From assembly GCA_027040585.1 (NCBI GenBank), contig JALULU010000441.1, positions 1 to 18,703 on the forward strand: DNA of 18,703 nt, in the 5' to 3' direction. The DNA comes from Acidobacteriota bacterium (GTDB lineage Bacteria; Acidobacteriota; JAAYUB01; JAMOQF01). Below the pieces are notes generated by a model. That model was given only the letters and a program-made list of their open reading frames with translations, had not been told where the DNA came from and searched no databases. The translations under genes were made by a program, and so were the position numbers. This document shows positions 7,835-15,502 of this stretch, one piece after another. Numbering within the stretch: position 1 is the first letter of the stretch; each line of letters opens with the position of its first letter.

Positions 7835-7839
7835 GGAGG
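7835..7839 (+). promoter_or_regulatory. Ribosome binding site that decides the korC start
   Basis: GGAGG directly abuts the ATG at 7840, leaving no spacer, but lies six bases before the in-frame GTG at 7846. Normal spacing therefore favours GTG as the real start and shortens KorC by two residues. Confidence 0.65.
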
Positions 7840-7845
7840 ATGGAA

Positions 7846-8397
7846 GTGATTGAAAGATATGAGATAAGATTTGCAGGTAGTGGTGGGCAGGGAATAATTA
7901 CTGCTGGCATCATCTTAGGTGAGGCTGCTGCAATTTATGATGGTAAATTTGCAGTTCAAACTCAGTCATATGGACCTGAAGCAAGAGGTGGAGCAAGTAA
8001 ATCTGAAGTTATAATTGCCGATGTTCCAATAAGCTATCCAAAGGCAACACATCCTGATTTACTTGTGGCCTTAAATCAGGAATCATTTGATAAATATTCT
8101 AAGGATGTAAAAGAAGGTGGAACTGTTGTGGTTGATTCTGATTATGTTAAAGTGCCAGAAGAATTTGAGAAAAAGTTTAAAATATATCACCTTCCAATAA
8201 TTGAGACTGCAAGAAATGAAGTTGGAAAAACTTTTGTAGTTAATATTATCTTTTTAGGAGCAGTTCAGGAGATAACAAAAATAGTTTCCCATGATGGTTT
8301 AAAAAATGCTATTTTAAATAGGGTACCTAAAGGAACTGAAGATCTTAATATGAAAGCATTTGAATTTGGAATTAAACTTGCAAAAGAGGTTATGTAG
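7846..8397 (+). CDS. korC: 2-oxoglutarate:ferredoxin oxidoreductase gamma subunit
   Basis: A subunit of 183 residues (185 if the ATG at 7840 is used). It has the gamma-family signature RFAGSGGQGIITAG near the N-terminus (GSGGQG at 11-16), then QTQSYGPEARGGASKSEV (about 39-56), and a D-L-L-V-A-L-N-Q strand near 86-93. Gamma subunits complete the alpha-beta-gamma-delta 2-oxoacid oxidoreductase and help form the CoA and thiamine environment. It follows korB by 16 bases. Its stop codon, TAG, contributes to the AGGAG ribosome site of ndk, so translation of the two is tightly linked. Confidence 0.92.
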   Translation: MIERYEIRFAGSGGQGIITAGIILGEAAAIYDGKFAVQTQSYGPEARGGASKSEVIIADVPISYPKATHPDLLVALNQESFDKYSKDVKEGGTVVVDSDYVKVPEEFEKKFKIYHLPIIETARNEVGKTFVVNIIFLGAVQEITKIVSHDGLKNAILNRVPKGTEDLNMKAFEFGIKLAKEVM

Positions 8398-8408
8398 GAG
8401 AAACTTTT

Positions 8409-8825
8409 ATGGAAAAGACACTTGCTATAATAAAACCGGATTGTGTAAGGAATGGAAATATTGGAAAAGTCATTTCCAAAATAGAGGAAAATGGATTGAA
8501 AATTGTGGCAATGAAAATGGTGAAACTTTCCCAGAAAGATGCAGAAGGTTTCTACTATGTTCACAGGGGTAAACCATTTTTTAATTCACTTGTTTCATTT
8601 ATGACTGAAGATCCAGTTGTTCTAATGGTGTTAAGTGGAGATAATGCAATTTCTAAGTGGAGAGAAATAATGGGTTCTACAAACCCTGAAGAAGCAAAAG
8701 ATGGTTCCATAAGAAAATCTATGGGTACCAATATTGAGAGAAATTGTGTTCATGGTTCAGATAGCCCTGAAAGTGCTGATTTTGAAATTAAGTATTTTTT
8801 TAACAGTTTTGAGATTTTATTTTAA
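8409..8825 (+). CDS. ndk: Nucleoside diphosphate kinase
   Basis: A 138-residue enzyme that transfers the gamma phosphate from ATP to other nucleoside diphosphates through a phosphohistidine. All key elements are present: K9 in LAIIKPD, GSTNPEEAKDGSIR (89-102) and the catalytic H115 in NCVHGSDSPESA (112-123). The length is normal. Its position 11 bases after korC suits a role in passing the triphosphate made by SucCD to the wider nucleotide pool. Physical association of Ndk with succinyl-CoA synthetase has been described in other bacteria; here it is only suggested by gene order. Confidence 0.96.
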   Translation: MEKTLAIIKPDCVRNGNIGKVISKIEENGLKIVAMKMVKLSQKDAEGFYYVHRGKPFFNSLVSFMTEDPVVLMVLSGDNAISKWREIMGSTNPEEAKDGSIRKSMGTNIERNCVHGSDSPESADFEIKYFFNSFEILF

Positions 8826-8836
8826 ACATATGTAAT

Positions 8837-9595
8837 ATGGGAATATCTGATTTTTTTTCAAATTTTAAAGAGAAGCAGAAAAGCAGGAGAATTAGTAGGT
8901 TAACCTCAAAGCTATGTGAGAAATACAATCAGGATTATGAAAGATATGGAGCTGCTGATGAGTTATTTGAGATTGGTACTCCAGAAGCCATTTATGGTCT
9001 TTTAAAAAGATTTTCATCCCATGTTCCAAATGTGGAACAGGATGACAAAGAGAAAAGATATGTACTTGGACTTTTGTTAAAAAAAGGGGAGGCAGTTGTA
9101 CCTCCCCTTATTGAGTTTATAAAAAATGAAGAGGAGATTGTCTATCCACTTGAGGCGTTAAATAAAATTTTGGGCAAAGAAAAGACGCTTGAGATTTTAA
9201 AAGATCTGGTTACAAGTTTTTCCCCTGAATATGACAGAGATCCATCTAAAAAAATAGAGGTAATTAAGGGATTAAGCAATTATGAACTTCCAGAAATTGC
9301 TGATTATATATTGCCATTCTTAAACGATCCCAATGACGATGTAGTACTTGCCTCAATAGTCGCTTTCAGAAAAATTTATGATAATTTGGATGAAGAAAGG
9401 AAAGAGTCAATAAGGGTTAAGTTGATTGAGATATTTCTTTCTGATGAAGAAAAGCCAAGAGTTGAAAGAAGTATAATAGATATGTTTATGGAACTTAAGA
9501 TAAAAGTTACAGGTTATAAAAAAAGTGTGGCTGAGAAACTTAATAAGCCATATTATTTAGATAAAAAGGGACATATAAAAAAACTGGGGATGTGA
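8837..9595 (+). CDS. HEAT-repeat protein of unknown function
   Basis: A 252-residue soluble, helical protein with no signal peptide or membrane segment. Repeated helix pairs typical of HEAT/armadillo folds occur at about residues 36-60 (ADELFEIGTPEAIYGLLKRF), 85-112, 150-181 (PEIADYILPFLNDPNDDVV) and 190-220. The N-terminal 30 residues are basic and may form a helical extension. No catalytic motif is visible. HEAT solenoids usually bind partner proteins, so a role as scaffold or regulator of the operon's enzymes is possible but unproven. It starts 11 bases after ndk with no obvious ribosome site and ends one base from the stop of the convergent pabC. Confidence 0.75.
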   Translation: MGISDFFSNFKEKQKSRRISRLTSKLCEKYNQDYERYGAADELFEIGTPEAIYGLLKRFSSHVPNVEQDDKEKRYVLGLLLKKGEAVVPPLIEFIKNEEEIVYPLEALNKILGKEKTLEILKDLVTSFSPEYDRDPSKKIEVIKGLSNYELPEIADYILPFLNDPNDDVVLASIVAFRKIYDNLDEERKESIRVKLIEIFLSDEEKPRVERSIIDMFMELKIKVTGYKKSVAEKLNKPYYLDKKGHIKKLGM

Positions 9596-9596
9596 T

Positions 9597-10397
9597 TTAA
9601 CATAATCTGCTTTTAATAATTTCTTTAAATTTTCTAAAATTTTCATTTTTAAACTTAATTTTGAACTTTTTTCCAATTAGCTTTTTTATTGGAACGATTT
9701 CTCTTACAGAATTTATTAAATAGAGCCCTTTTATATTTTCTAAATTGTGCATATTTAATTTTTTTTCACTTGCAATTTTGTATTTTAAAAGAAATTTTCT
9801 CATAATTCCATCTATACAACCTACTGAAAGTGGTGGTGTATACAAATTGCCACATTCTTCAAACAAAATATTTCCATATGAAAACTCAATTATTTCATCT
9901 TTATTATTTTTTAAAAGTGATGTGTCACAATCATTTTCCTCAGCAACTATTTGAGAGTGATGATAGAGAATAAAATTCCCTGTTTTTAAGGTTTGAAAAC
10001 TTTTAAAATCTGACCTGATTTCATATAAAAATGCTGATTTTGAAAGGGAGAGTGAATCATAATCTTTCACATGTGTAAATTTAATATAAATTAGGGTTCC
10101 TCTTTTTTCTTTAAACAGCGTTAATCTGAGTATGCCTGAGGAAATTTTATCAATTATTAAATTTAAAATTTCTGTAATTTTCTCTATTTCTACATCAAAT
10201 TTAAAAAAAATTATTCCTTTATTAAGTCTCTGTAGGTGCTCATCAAGGAACAATATTTTTTTATTTTTAACACCTATTGTTTCAAAAATATTGTACCCAT
10301 ATAAAACAGAAGGTGAATCAATATCTAAATAAGGATTTTTTATTTTTATTTCCTCAATCTTACCTTTTTGACTCAAATAGAATTTCTTTATATCCAT
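9597..10397 (-). CDS. pabC: 4-amino-4-deoxychorismate lyase (class IV aminotransferase fold)
   Basis: A 266-residue PLP enzyme that should split aminodeoxychorismate into p-aminobenzoate and pyruvate, the last step of pABA synthesis for folate. Class IV features are YGYNIFETI (33-41), the Schiff-base lysine K138 in LKTGNF, E171 in EFSYGNILF, and TPPLSVGCIDGIMR (187-200). I chose the ATG at 10397 because AAGGA lies five bases upstream; an upstream TTG at 10418 is less likely. The gene overlaps the end of pabB by 38 bases. D-amino acid or branched-chain aminotransferases share this fold, but the pabA-pabB context makes PabC the best call. Confidence 0.88.
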   Translation of the reverse strand: MDIKKFYLSQKGKIEEIKIKNPYLDIDSPSVLYGYNIFETIGVKNKKILFLDEHLQRLNKGIIFFKFDVEIEKITEILNLIIDKISSGILRLTLFKEKRGTLIYIKFTHVKDYDSLSLSKSAFLYEIRSDFKSFQTLKTGNFILYHHSQIVAEENDCDTSLLKNNKDEIIEFSYGNILFEECGNLYTPPLSVGCIDGIMRKFLLKYKIASEKKLNMHNLENIKGLYLINSVREIVPIKKLIGKKFKIKFKNENFRKFKEIIKSRLC

Positions 10398-11586
10398 AAT
10401 ATTCCTTAAATGGCTCAAAAAAACTTTTTGTTTTTAAAATAATTTCCTCATATTCTTTTTGTGGATCTGATTTATATACTATTCCTGCTCCACTATAGTA
10501 GTCAATTTTTTCATTGTGAAAAATTCCTGTTCTAATACATATATTAAAAATAAAATCTCTGTTGGGAAAAATTACTCCTGCAATACCGGTGTAGATTTCC
10601 CTTGAATGCTTTTCATATTTTTCTATCAATTCTATACTTTTAGGTTTTGGTGAGCCTGTTATTGATCCCCCGGGAAATGTTGCGTATATTATATCCTTAA
10701 AAGTAATATTATCTTTCAATATTCCAGAGATACGGGAGTATGTATGATAGATAGTTTTAAAAGCTTCAACTTTTCTATGTATGTCAACTTTAACACTTCC
10801 AGGTATACAAATTTTTGAAAGATCATTTCTTTCAAGGTCAACAACCATTGAAAGCTCAGAGATTTCCTTTTCACTTCTCAGAAGATTTTCCATATTTTGT
10901 AAATCTTCATTTAAATTTTTATCTCTATTGGCACTTCCTTTTATTGGACAGGTTGTTATTTTATCTCCTTTCTTTTTTATAAAGCATTCTGGCGAATGGG
11001 ATAAAAGAAAAAATTTTTCAGGATTTTCAAATTCAAAATATATTGAATAGGGGAAAGGGTGTTTTTTATAGAGAAAATTGAAAAAGCTTTTCAGGTCGTA
11101 AACAGCAAAATTATTTACAGTAAATTTTTCGGAGAAATTGATTACATATATATCACCATTTTCTATGTGTTTTTTTAATTTTTTAATATTTTCAATAAAA
11201 TTTTCTCTCTTTGAATTAGGTGTAATTGTTAGATATTCTTTTTTTTCTTTCTTAATTTTATTAAATTTATTTTCTTTTAAAAGGTCTGCTTTTTTAAATT
11301 CAAGAAATGAAAACAGGGGAAAATTTAACTTTTTATTGATATTTTTATTTATTGGCTCAGTCAATTGGTAAAAATTAAAGGAAATATATCCGCAAAAATA
11401 AGATTCTTTATTATTTTCTATAAAGTAGAAGGGATTATCAGTCTCAATTTGTGCATACGATTTATTTTTATAATTATATTTGGTTAAAATTCCAGAACTC
11501 TGAAAAAAATAAAGATTAATTGGGTCTTTAAAGATTAAATTTTGGTCCCACCCCTCTCCAATTAAAATAACTTTTGATTTTTCCAT
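10360..11586 (-). CDS. pabB: Aminodeoxychorismate synthase component I
   Basis: A 408-residue chorismate-binding enzyme that aminates chorismate to 4-amino-4-deoxychorismate, using ammonia from PabA. The chorismate domain occupies about residues 125-395, with GDIYVINFSEKF (144-155), PIKGSANR (214-221), ELSMVVDLERND (244-255), FPGGSITGSPK (304-314) and IYTGIAGVI (331-339). K216 in PIKG is the residue that marks PabB: anthranilate synthase (TrpE) has alanine there, and in E. coli PabB this lysine forms a covalent intermediate. The N-terminal 110 residues are shorter and more divergent than in E. coli. It overlaps pabA by 25 bases and pabC by 38. The ATG at 11586 has only a weak ribosome site, so coupling is likely. 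Confidence 0.93.
   Translation of the reverse strand: MEKSKVILIGEGWDQNLIFKDPINLYFFQSSGILTKYNYKNKSYAQIETDNPFYFIENNKESYFCGYISFNFYQLTEPINKNINKKLNFPLFSFLEFKKADLLKENKFNKIKKEKKEYLTITPNSKRENFIENIKKLKKHIENGDIYVINFSEKFTVNNFAVYDLKSFFNFLYKKHPFPYSIYFEFENPEKFFLLSHSPECFIKKKGDKITTCPIKGSANRDKNLNEDLQNMENLLRSEKEISELSMVVDLERNDLSKICIPGSVKVDIHRKVEAFKTIYHTYSRISGILKDNITFKDIIYATFPGGSITGSPKPKSIELIEKYEKHSREIYTGIAGVIFPNRDFIFNICIRTGIFHNEKIDYYSGAGIVYKSDPQKEYEEIILKTKSFFEPFKEYYGYKEILFESKR
10398..10410 (-). promoter_or_regulatory. Ribosome binding site that fixes the pabC start, inside pabB
   Basis: Read on the minus strand, TTTAAGGAATATT precedes the ATG at 10397. The AAGGA core is about five bases from the start codon and lies within the pabB coding sequence. 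It supports this ATG over the upstream TTG. Confidence 0.6.
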
Positions 11587-12152
11587 TTTATAACGTACTC
11601 AATAAAGTTTTTATAAATAATTTTCCCATTTTCAGTTAAAAAACTTTCTGGATGAAACTGAATACCAAAAATTGGAAATTTTTTATGTGCTATTCCCATA
11701 ATCACTTTTCTGTTATCCCACGCTAAAATTTTATAATTTTCAGGTACCTCGTAAAAACCAAGTGAATGGTAAAGTGCACCTTTAAATGGTGATTTCAATT
11801 CATTAAATAAAAAATTATTTGAGTGGAAAATATCAACTTTCTCGCCATGTTTTGGTGGGGTGATTTTTTTTATCATTTGACCTTCACTATATAAAATTAT
11901 TTGCATCCCCAAACAGATGCCAAGGATTGGAATTTTACCCTTTGCTCTTTTATATACATTCAGGCTTATATGTGAATTCTCTGGCGTACCGGGACCAGGG
12001 GAAATGAGAAGTGCATCATATTTGTTTAGATATTCTGGTTCTTTTCTTTTAACTTCAATTTCAACGTTAAATTCTTCAAAAATCGAGGATATGAGATATG
12101 TGAAAGAATCAAAATTATCTATAAGTAAAATGTTCAAATCTCTAAAAAACAA
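11562..12152 (-). CDS. pabA: Aminodeoxychorismate synthase component II (glutamine amidotransferase)
   Basis: A 196-residue class I glutamine amidotransferase that supplies ammonia to PabB. The triad is complete: nucleophile C80 in GICLGMQ (78-84), and H167 and E169 in FHPES. The oxyanion-strand motif SPGPGTP is at 51-57, and LLIDNFDSFTY marks the family N-terminus (9-19). The only possible starts are TTG codons, at 12152 or at 12137; the second would give MNILLIDNFDSF, closer to the family start. Neither has a good ribosome site, so efficient translation may depend on the upstream gene, which stops nine bases before. TrpG is nearly identical in motifs; pairing with a lysine-type PabB decides the call. 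Confidence 0.92.
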   Translation of the reverse strand: MFFRDLNILLIDNFDSFTYLISSIFEEFNVEIEVKRKEPEYLNKYDALLISPGPGTPENSHISLNVYKRAKGKIPILGICLGMQIILYSEGQMIKKITPPKHGEKVDIFHSNNFLFNELKSPFKGALYHSLGFYEVPENYKILAWDNRKVIMGIAHKKFPIFGIQFHPESFLTENGKIIYKNFIEYVIKWKNQKLF

Positions 12153-12161
12153 AGAAAATAA

Positions 12162-14738
12162 CTAATTATTATATGGAATATTTGAAATATTTCCAGTTAT
12201 ATAATTTAAATAAATTGCAAGATCTACTGCATTTAAATTTCCATCTAAATTTAAATCTCCACAATCTGGATAATCACAACCTGCTTCTCCTTTAGATAGA
12301 TTTCCGGTGAGGTAGTTTGCAAGTAGAAGTGCATCCGTTATGTCTATATTACCGTCATCATTTATATCTCCTTGCTTTACATTAGGTTCGGGGTCTTCAC
12401 AGTCAATAATACCATCTCCATCAGAGTCTGTATTATCCATCTGAAAGTCTACGTTTAAAGTATAATCACCCTTTTTTTCATTTCCACTTGAGTCAACATA
12501 TGTGTCTGCCACTATATAGTATGTTCCAGAAGATATATGGTATGAGAATGAAGAGTCATCTCTTATTAAACAGTCATTTTCGGATTTTCCATCTAAAAGG
12601 TGGATGTCAATATCTGTGGTTGAATCGTCATCTACAGATACATATATTGTTCCAGAACAATTTAGTGTAAATTTGTAAATCACCTCAGGACCGCTTTCGT
12701 TTGTTGAAGGTGAGCAAGAGTAATAATCCATGGAGTCACTATTTGCCCTGTAAGTTGAGTAGGTGTGTGAAAAGGGAAAGGACTTTATCAGAAATGGATT
12801 TTGAAATGTTCCAACGTTGTTTGATGAGACATCAATTGATATGTCATAACTACCTTTAAGGGCTGTCCCTGAAGAATTTACCCAGGTGTCTGCTACAATG
12901 TAATAAGTTCCGGGTTCAGCATTTTCATAGGTTGCGGTTGTATCACCTCTTGCAACACAAGAGTCAGAAGAGAGGGATGTGAGAATATGTGGGTCTATGT
13001 CTACTCCTGAACCATCTTCAACTGTTGCCTCTATTGTTCCGTAAAAATTTAAATTGAGTTTATAGTAAACTTCTGGACCTGATTCATTTGTTGAAGGAGC
13101 ACAGGAGTAGTGATCAAAGTTATATTCAGTTGAATTTTCTGTTGAGTTACTGTCCTGATAGGGTAAAGTATTTACCATAATAGGATTTGAGGATGTTCCA
13201 TCACCATTTTTATGATAACCTACCATATTATTATATCTCATTGGAGTGTATCCATCTGGATCTGAGGAATAGTAAGTGTATTCAACACACCATGTGCCAC
13301 CATGTGATTCCACACAGTTTACACTTCCATCTGGATTTCTCCTTACAAACATCCTCACGTGACTTCCGGGATCGTTATAAACATCTCCTGGAAGCATATC
13401 GGATGTTGAAATTTCCTGTGATATTGAAGGTATTGAAGATGTACCATATTTTTGAGATGTATTCCAGCACCTTGATACAAAACCTGAACAATCAACCCCA
13501 ACGGCACAGTCACTTCCACCGCCAGTACAGTTATCATCACCAGCATATTTACAGTTGTCAATTCCCTGTAAAAATCCCTCAATACTGCTAAATCCTCCCC
13601 ATTTATAGGGAACTTTATCCTGACTTCCCTCTGTTACCCAAGAAGGCGTGGTCACTGTTTTTCCACCACAATCTATTCCACCCGTTATATTGCAAGAATT
13701 TGCAACCCAATTTAAATGGGCATAATTGTATGCAGTTGAGAGGGATTCATCTCTGTAAACAGGTGGATTGTCCTTGATTGTAGAAGCTTTAGAAACATAT
13801 CTATTAATAAAATCTCTAAAGTGATAACTTTTGTTGAAATATTTTTTTAAATCCAATTCTTTTAAATTTCTATTGTATTTCAATTTGTAAATTGAAAAAT
13901 TTTCTTTGCTTGCAATTGTAAACAGTATTTCACTGTTGTTTAATATTAAAGTATTGTTCTTCACTAAAGCCCATATTATATATGGATATCTTAACTTGAA
14001 TAAAATTCTTCCATTAGATGAAACTTTAAACAAATATGTATCTGATCTTATTGGGTTTTCCCTAACTAAGTTTGTGACTTTAAGGTAAATATTTCCATCT
14101 TCATCTGTACCCATAAATGTTGCACTATTTACATTATTTAAGTTGGTGTTAAAAAAGATTTTCTTTGAAATTCCATTTATATCTGAAATTGAAATCTCAA
14201 CTCTATTTTTATGTAAAAGTTTTACAAAATAGAATTTTCCATTGTTAAAAATTCCACCCTTAACTTTTAGTAAATTTCCATTTAAATCGTACAAAAAACT
14301 TTTTTCTGAGGAGGTTATTAACCAGATTTGATTTTCATATGGTGAAATTCTTATGTAAATATCATTATAAAGATTTTGAAGTGAAATTTTTTTCTCATTA
14401 AAGTTATCTAAAATATAAAGGTTACTATTTTTTAAAAGGATAATATTTCCATTGTCCAAAATGGAAAAGTCATTAAAAAATTTGAGATTGTTAGGGATAG
14501 GGATCTCTTTGTTTCTATCTGATATTTGAATAATTTTTCCATTTACCCTATCACCTAAATAAAGACTGCCTCCAAATTTTTTTATCTCTGAGGGTCCAAT
14601 ATAGTCTGATAGACCTTTATATATACCTACATTGGATTTTTTGTTTCCCCATTTAAAACTTTTTATTTCATAAATATTTTGGGAAAACAACTGGGTTATA
14701 AAAATAAACAAAAAAGTTAAAAACAATCCTTTTCTCAT
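12162..14738 (-). CDS. Secreted NlpC/P60-like protein with propeller-like N-terminus, two PPC-like domains and dockerin
   Basis: An 858-residue exported protein. Residues 1-20 are a classical signal peptide ending FSQ. Residues 21-300 are beta-rich with repeated GN/DGN turns, resembling a propeller. Residues 375-510 look like an NlpC/P60 cysteine peptidase: YKWGG (378-382), catalytic C417 in GVDCSGFVSRCW, GDVYNDPGSHVRMFV (451-465) with H460, and SHGG (478-481). Two related pre-peptidase C-terminal (PPC)-like domains follow (about 515-637 and 643-766), sharing PSTNESGPEV. A Ca-binding DSDGDGIIDCEDPEPN (771-786) leads to a type I dockerin with two loops (791-802 and 828-839). It probably cuts peptidoglycan or another extracellular peptide, though the target is unknown. 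It lies 12 bases from the slipin gene. A weak AAGG ribosome site precedes the ATG. Confidence 0.82.
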   Translation of the reverse strand: MRKGLFLTFLFIFITQLFSQNIYEIKSFKWGNKKSNVGIYKGLSDYIGPSEIKKFGGSLYLGDRVNGKIIQISDRNKEIPIPNNLKFFNDFSILDNGNIILLKNSNLYILDNFNEKKISLQNLYNDIYIRISPYENQIWLITSSEKSFLYDLNGNLLKVKGGIFNNGKFYFVKLLHKNRVEISISDINGISKKIFFNTNLNNVNSATFMGTDEDGNIYLKVTNLVRENPIRSDTYLFKVSSNGRILFKLRYPYIIWALVKNNTLILNNSEILFTIASKENFSIYKLKYNRNLKELDLKKYFNKSYHFRDFINRYVSKASTIKDNPPVYRDESLSTAYNYAHLNWVANSCNITGGIDCGGKTVTTPSWVTEGSQDKVPYKWGGFSSIEGFLQGIDNCKYAGDDNCTGGGSDCAVGVDCSGFVSRCWNTSQKYGTSSIPSISQEISTSDMLPGDVYNDPGSHVRMFVRRNPDGSVNCVESHGGTWCVEYTYYSSDPDGYTPMRYNNMVGYHKNGDGTSSNPIMVNTLPYQDSNSTENSTEYNFDHYSCAPSTNESGPEVYYKLNLNFYGTIEATVEDGSGVDIDPHILTSLSSDSCVARGDTTATYENAEPGTYYIVADTWVNSSGTALKGSYDISIDVSSNNVGTFQNPFLIKSFPFSHTYSTYRANSDSMDYYSCSPSTNESGPEVIYKFTLNCSGTIYVSVDDDSTTDIDIHLLDGKSENDCLIRDDSSFSYHISSGTYYIVADTYVDSSGNEKKGDYTLNVDFQMDNTDSDGDGIIDCEDPEPNVKQGDINDDGNIDITDALLLANYLTGNLSKGEAGCDYPDCGDLNLDGNLNAVDLAIYLNYITGNISNIPYNN
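12201..12368 (-). other. Dockerin type I domain (two F-hand calcium loops)
   Basis: The sequence encodes loop 1, DINDDGNIDITD (residues 791-802), and loop 2, DLNLDGNLNAVD (828-839). Each is followed by a short amphipathic helix (ALLLANYLTGN and LAIYLNYITGN). Ca ligands at loop positions 1, 3, 5, 9 and 12 are all Asp or Asn. The linker between the loops carries C821 and C826. Such a module normally binds a cohesin, but none is encoded in this window. Confidence 0.85.
12435..13208 (-). repeat. Tandem pair of PPC-like domains encoded in the secreted peptidase gene
   Basis: Two consecutive domains of about 125-130 residues are clearly homologous. The first (about 12819-13208) and second (about 12435-12818) both carry an NP-I/L-hydrophobic opening, an SCxPSTNESGPEVxYK core (coding bases about 13059-13100 and 12672-12713), a DIDxH segment, and TYYIVADTxVxSSG followed by KG-x-Y. 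They are diverged, so the duplication is old rather than a recent DNA repeat. Confidence 0.8.
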
Positions 14739-14750
14739 ATTACCTTACTC

Positions 14751-15500
14751 TTATTTAATAAATGGTTTTATAAGATCCATTGGCACTGGAAAAATTATAG
14801 TTGTGTTCTTTTCTGAGCCTATTTCAAGGAGAGTCTGTAAATATCTCAACTGTAGTGCCATATCATTTTGAGAAAGCACATCTGCGGCCTCAGATAACTT
14901 TTTAGATGCCTGAAGTTCACCATCTGCATGGATTATCTTTGCCCTCTTTTCTCTTTCAGCTTCTGCCTGGCGTGCCATAGCCCTTTGCATTTCCTGCGGC
15001 AGGTCAACTGATTTTACCTCAACCTTTGAAACCTTGACTCCCCATGGATCAGTGTCTTTGTCTAATATAGTTTGTAATCTTTGATTTAGTATTTCCCTTT
15101 TAGTTAAAAGGTCATCAAGTTCATATTCACCAAGAACTGAACGAAGATGTGTCTGGGCAAGTTGTTGTGTTGCATAGTAATAATTTGCCACTGCCACAAC
15201 AGCTTTTGTCGGGTCTAAAACCCTATAGTAAACAACAGCGTTTACTTTAACTGAAACGTTATCTTTTGTAATTACATCTTGGGGTGGAACATCAAGTGTG
15301 ACAACCCTTAGATCTACTCTTACAACCTTATCTATAAAGGGAATAACAATTATTAAACCAGGTCCTTTAGGCTCAGGAAGTACTTTACCAAGTCTAAAAA
15401 TAATTGCCCTTTCATATTCTCTAATTACTTTGATACAGTTAAAAAGTAAAATAAGAAAGAAAAAAATCACAATAGATGTAAAGCTGAGAAATTCTCCCAT
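14751..15500 (-). CDS. Slipin / stomatin-like SPFH (band 7) membrane protein
   Basis: A 249-residue slipin with one N-terminal membrane anchor (about 5-25) and a cytoplasmic SPFH domain. Signature stretches are YERAIIFRLGKV (29-40), GPGLIIVIPFID (46-57), VDLR (62-65), PPQDVITKDNVSVKVNAV (72-89) and VVAVANYYYATQQLAQT (101-117). An Ala/Glu/Lys-rich coiled coil (about 170-210) and the C-terminal LQLRYLQTL (217-225) complete the family pattern. Slipins form large ring-like oligomers in lipid microdomains and are usually encoded beside NfeD, as here: the NfeD stop is two bases upstream. The GGAGGA ribosome site lies inside the NfeD C-terminus, so the two are translationally linked. In some prokaryotes the NfeD protease cleaves the slipin C-terminus. 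Confidence 0.93.
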   Translation of the reverse strand: MGEFLSFTSIVIFFFLILLFNCIKVIREYERAIIFRLGKVLPEPKGPGLIIVIPFIDKVVRVDLRVVTLDVPPQDVITKDNVSVKVNAVVYYRVLDPTKAVVAVANYYYATQQLAQTHLRSVLGEYELDDLLTKREILNQRLQTILDKDTDPWGVKVSKVEVKSVDLPQEMQRAMARQAEAEREKRAKIIHADGELQASKKLSEAADVLSQNDMALQLRYLQTLLEIGSEKNTTIIFPVPMDLIKPFIK

Positions 15501-15502
15501 TT

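Noticed and set aside
5606..8397. Pyruvate or branched-chain 2-oxoacid oxidoreductase instead of Kor
   Set aside because: The subunit motifs do not exclude these, but the joint run with sucCD favours 2-oxoglutarate as substrate.
10360..12152. Anthranilate synthase (trpE/trpG) instead of pabB/pabA
   Set aside because: The large subunit has lysine in PIKG where TrpE has alanine, and the next gene is a PabC-type lyase; no other tryptophan genes are nearby.
13187..13591. Plus-strand open frame rich in His and Tyr, opposite the secreted peptidase gene
   Set aside because: It lies fully antisense to a gene with clear domains, has no ribosome site, and its composition is what the complement of a Gly/Ser/Asp-rich coding region would give.
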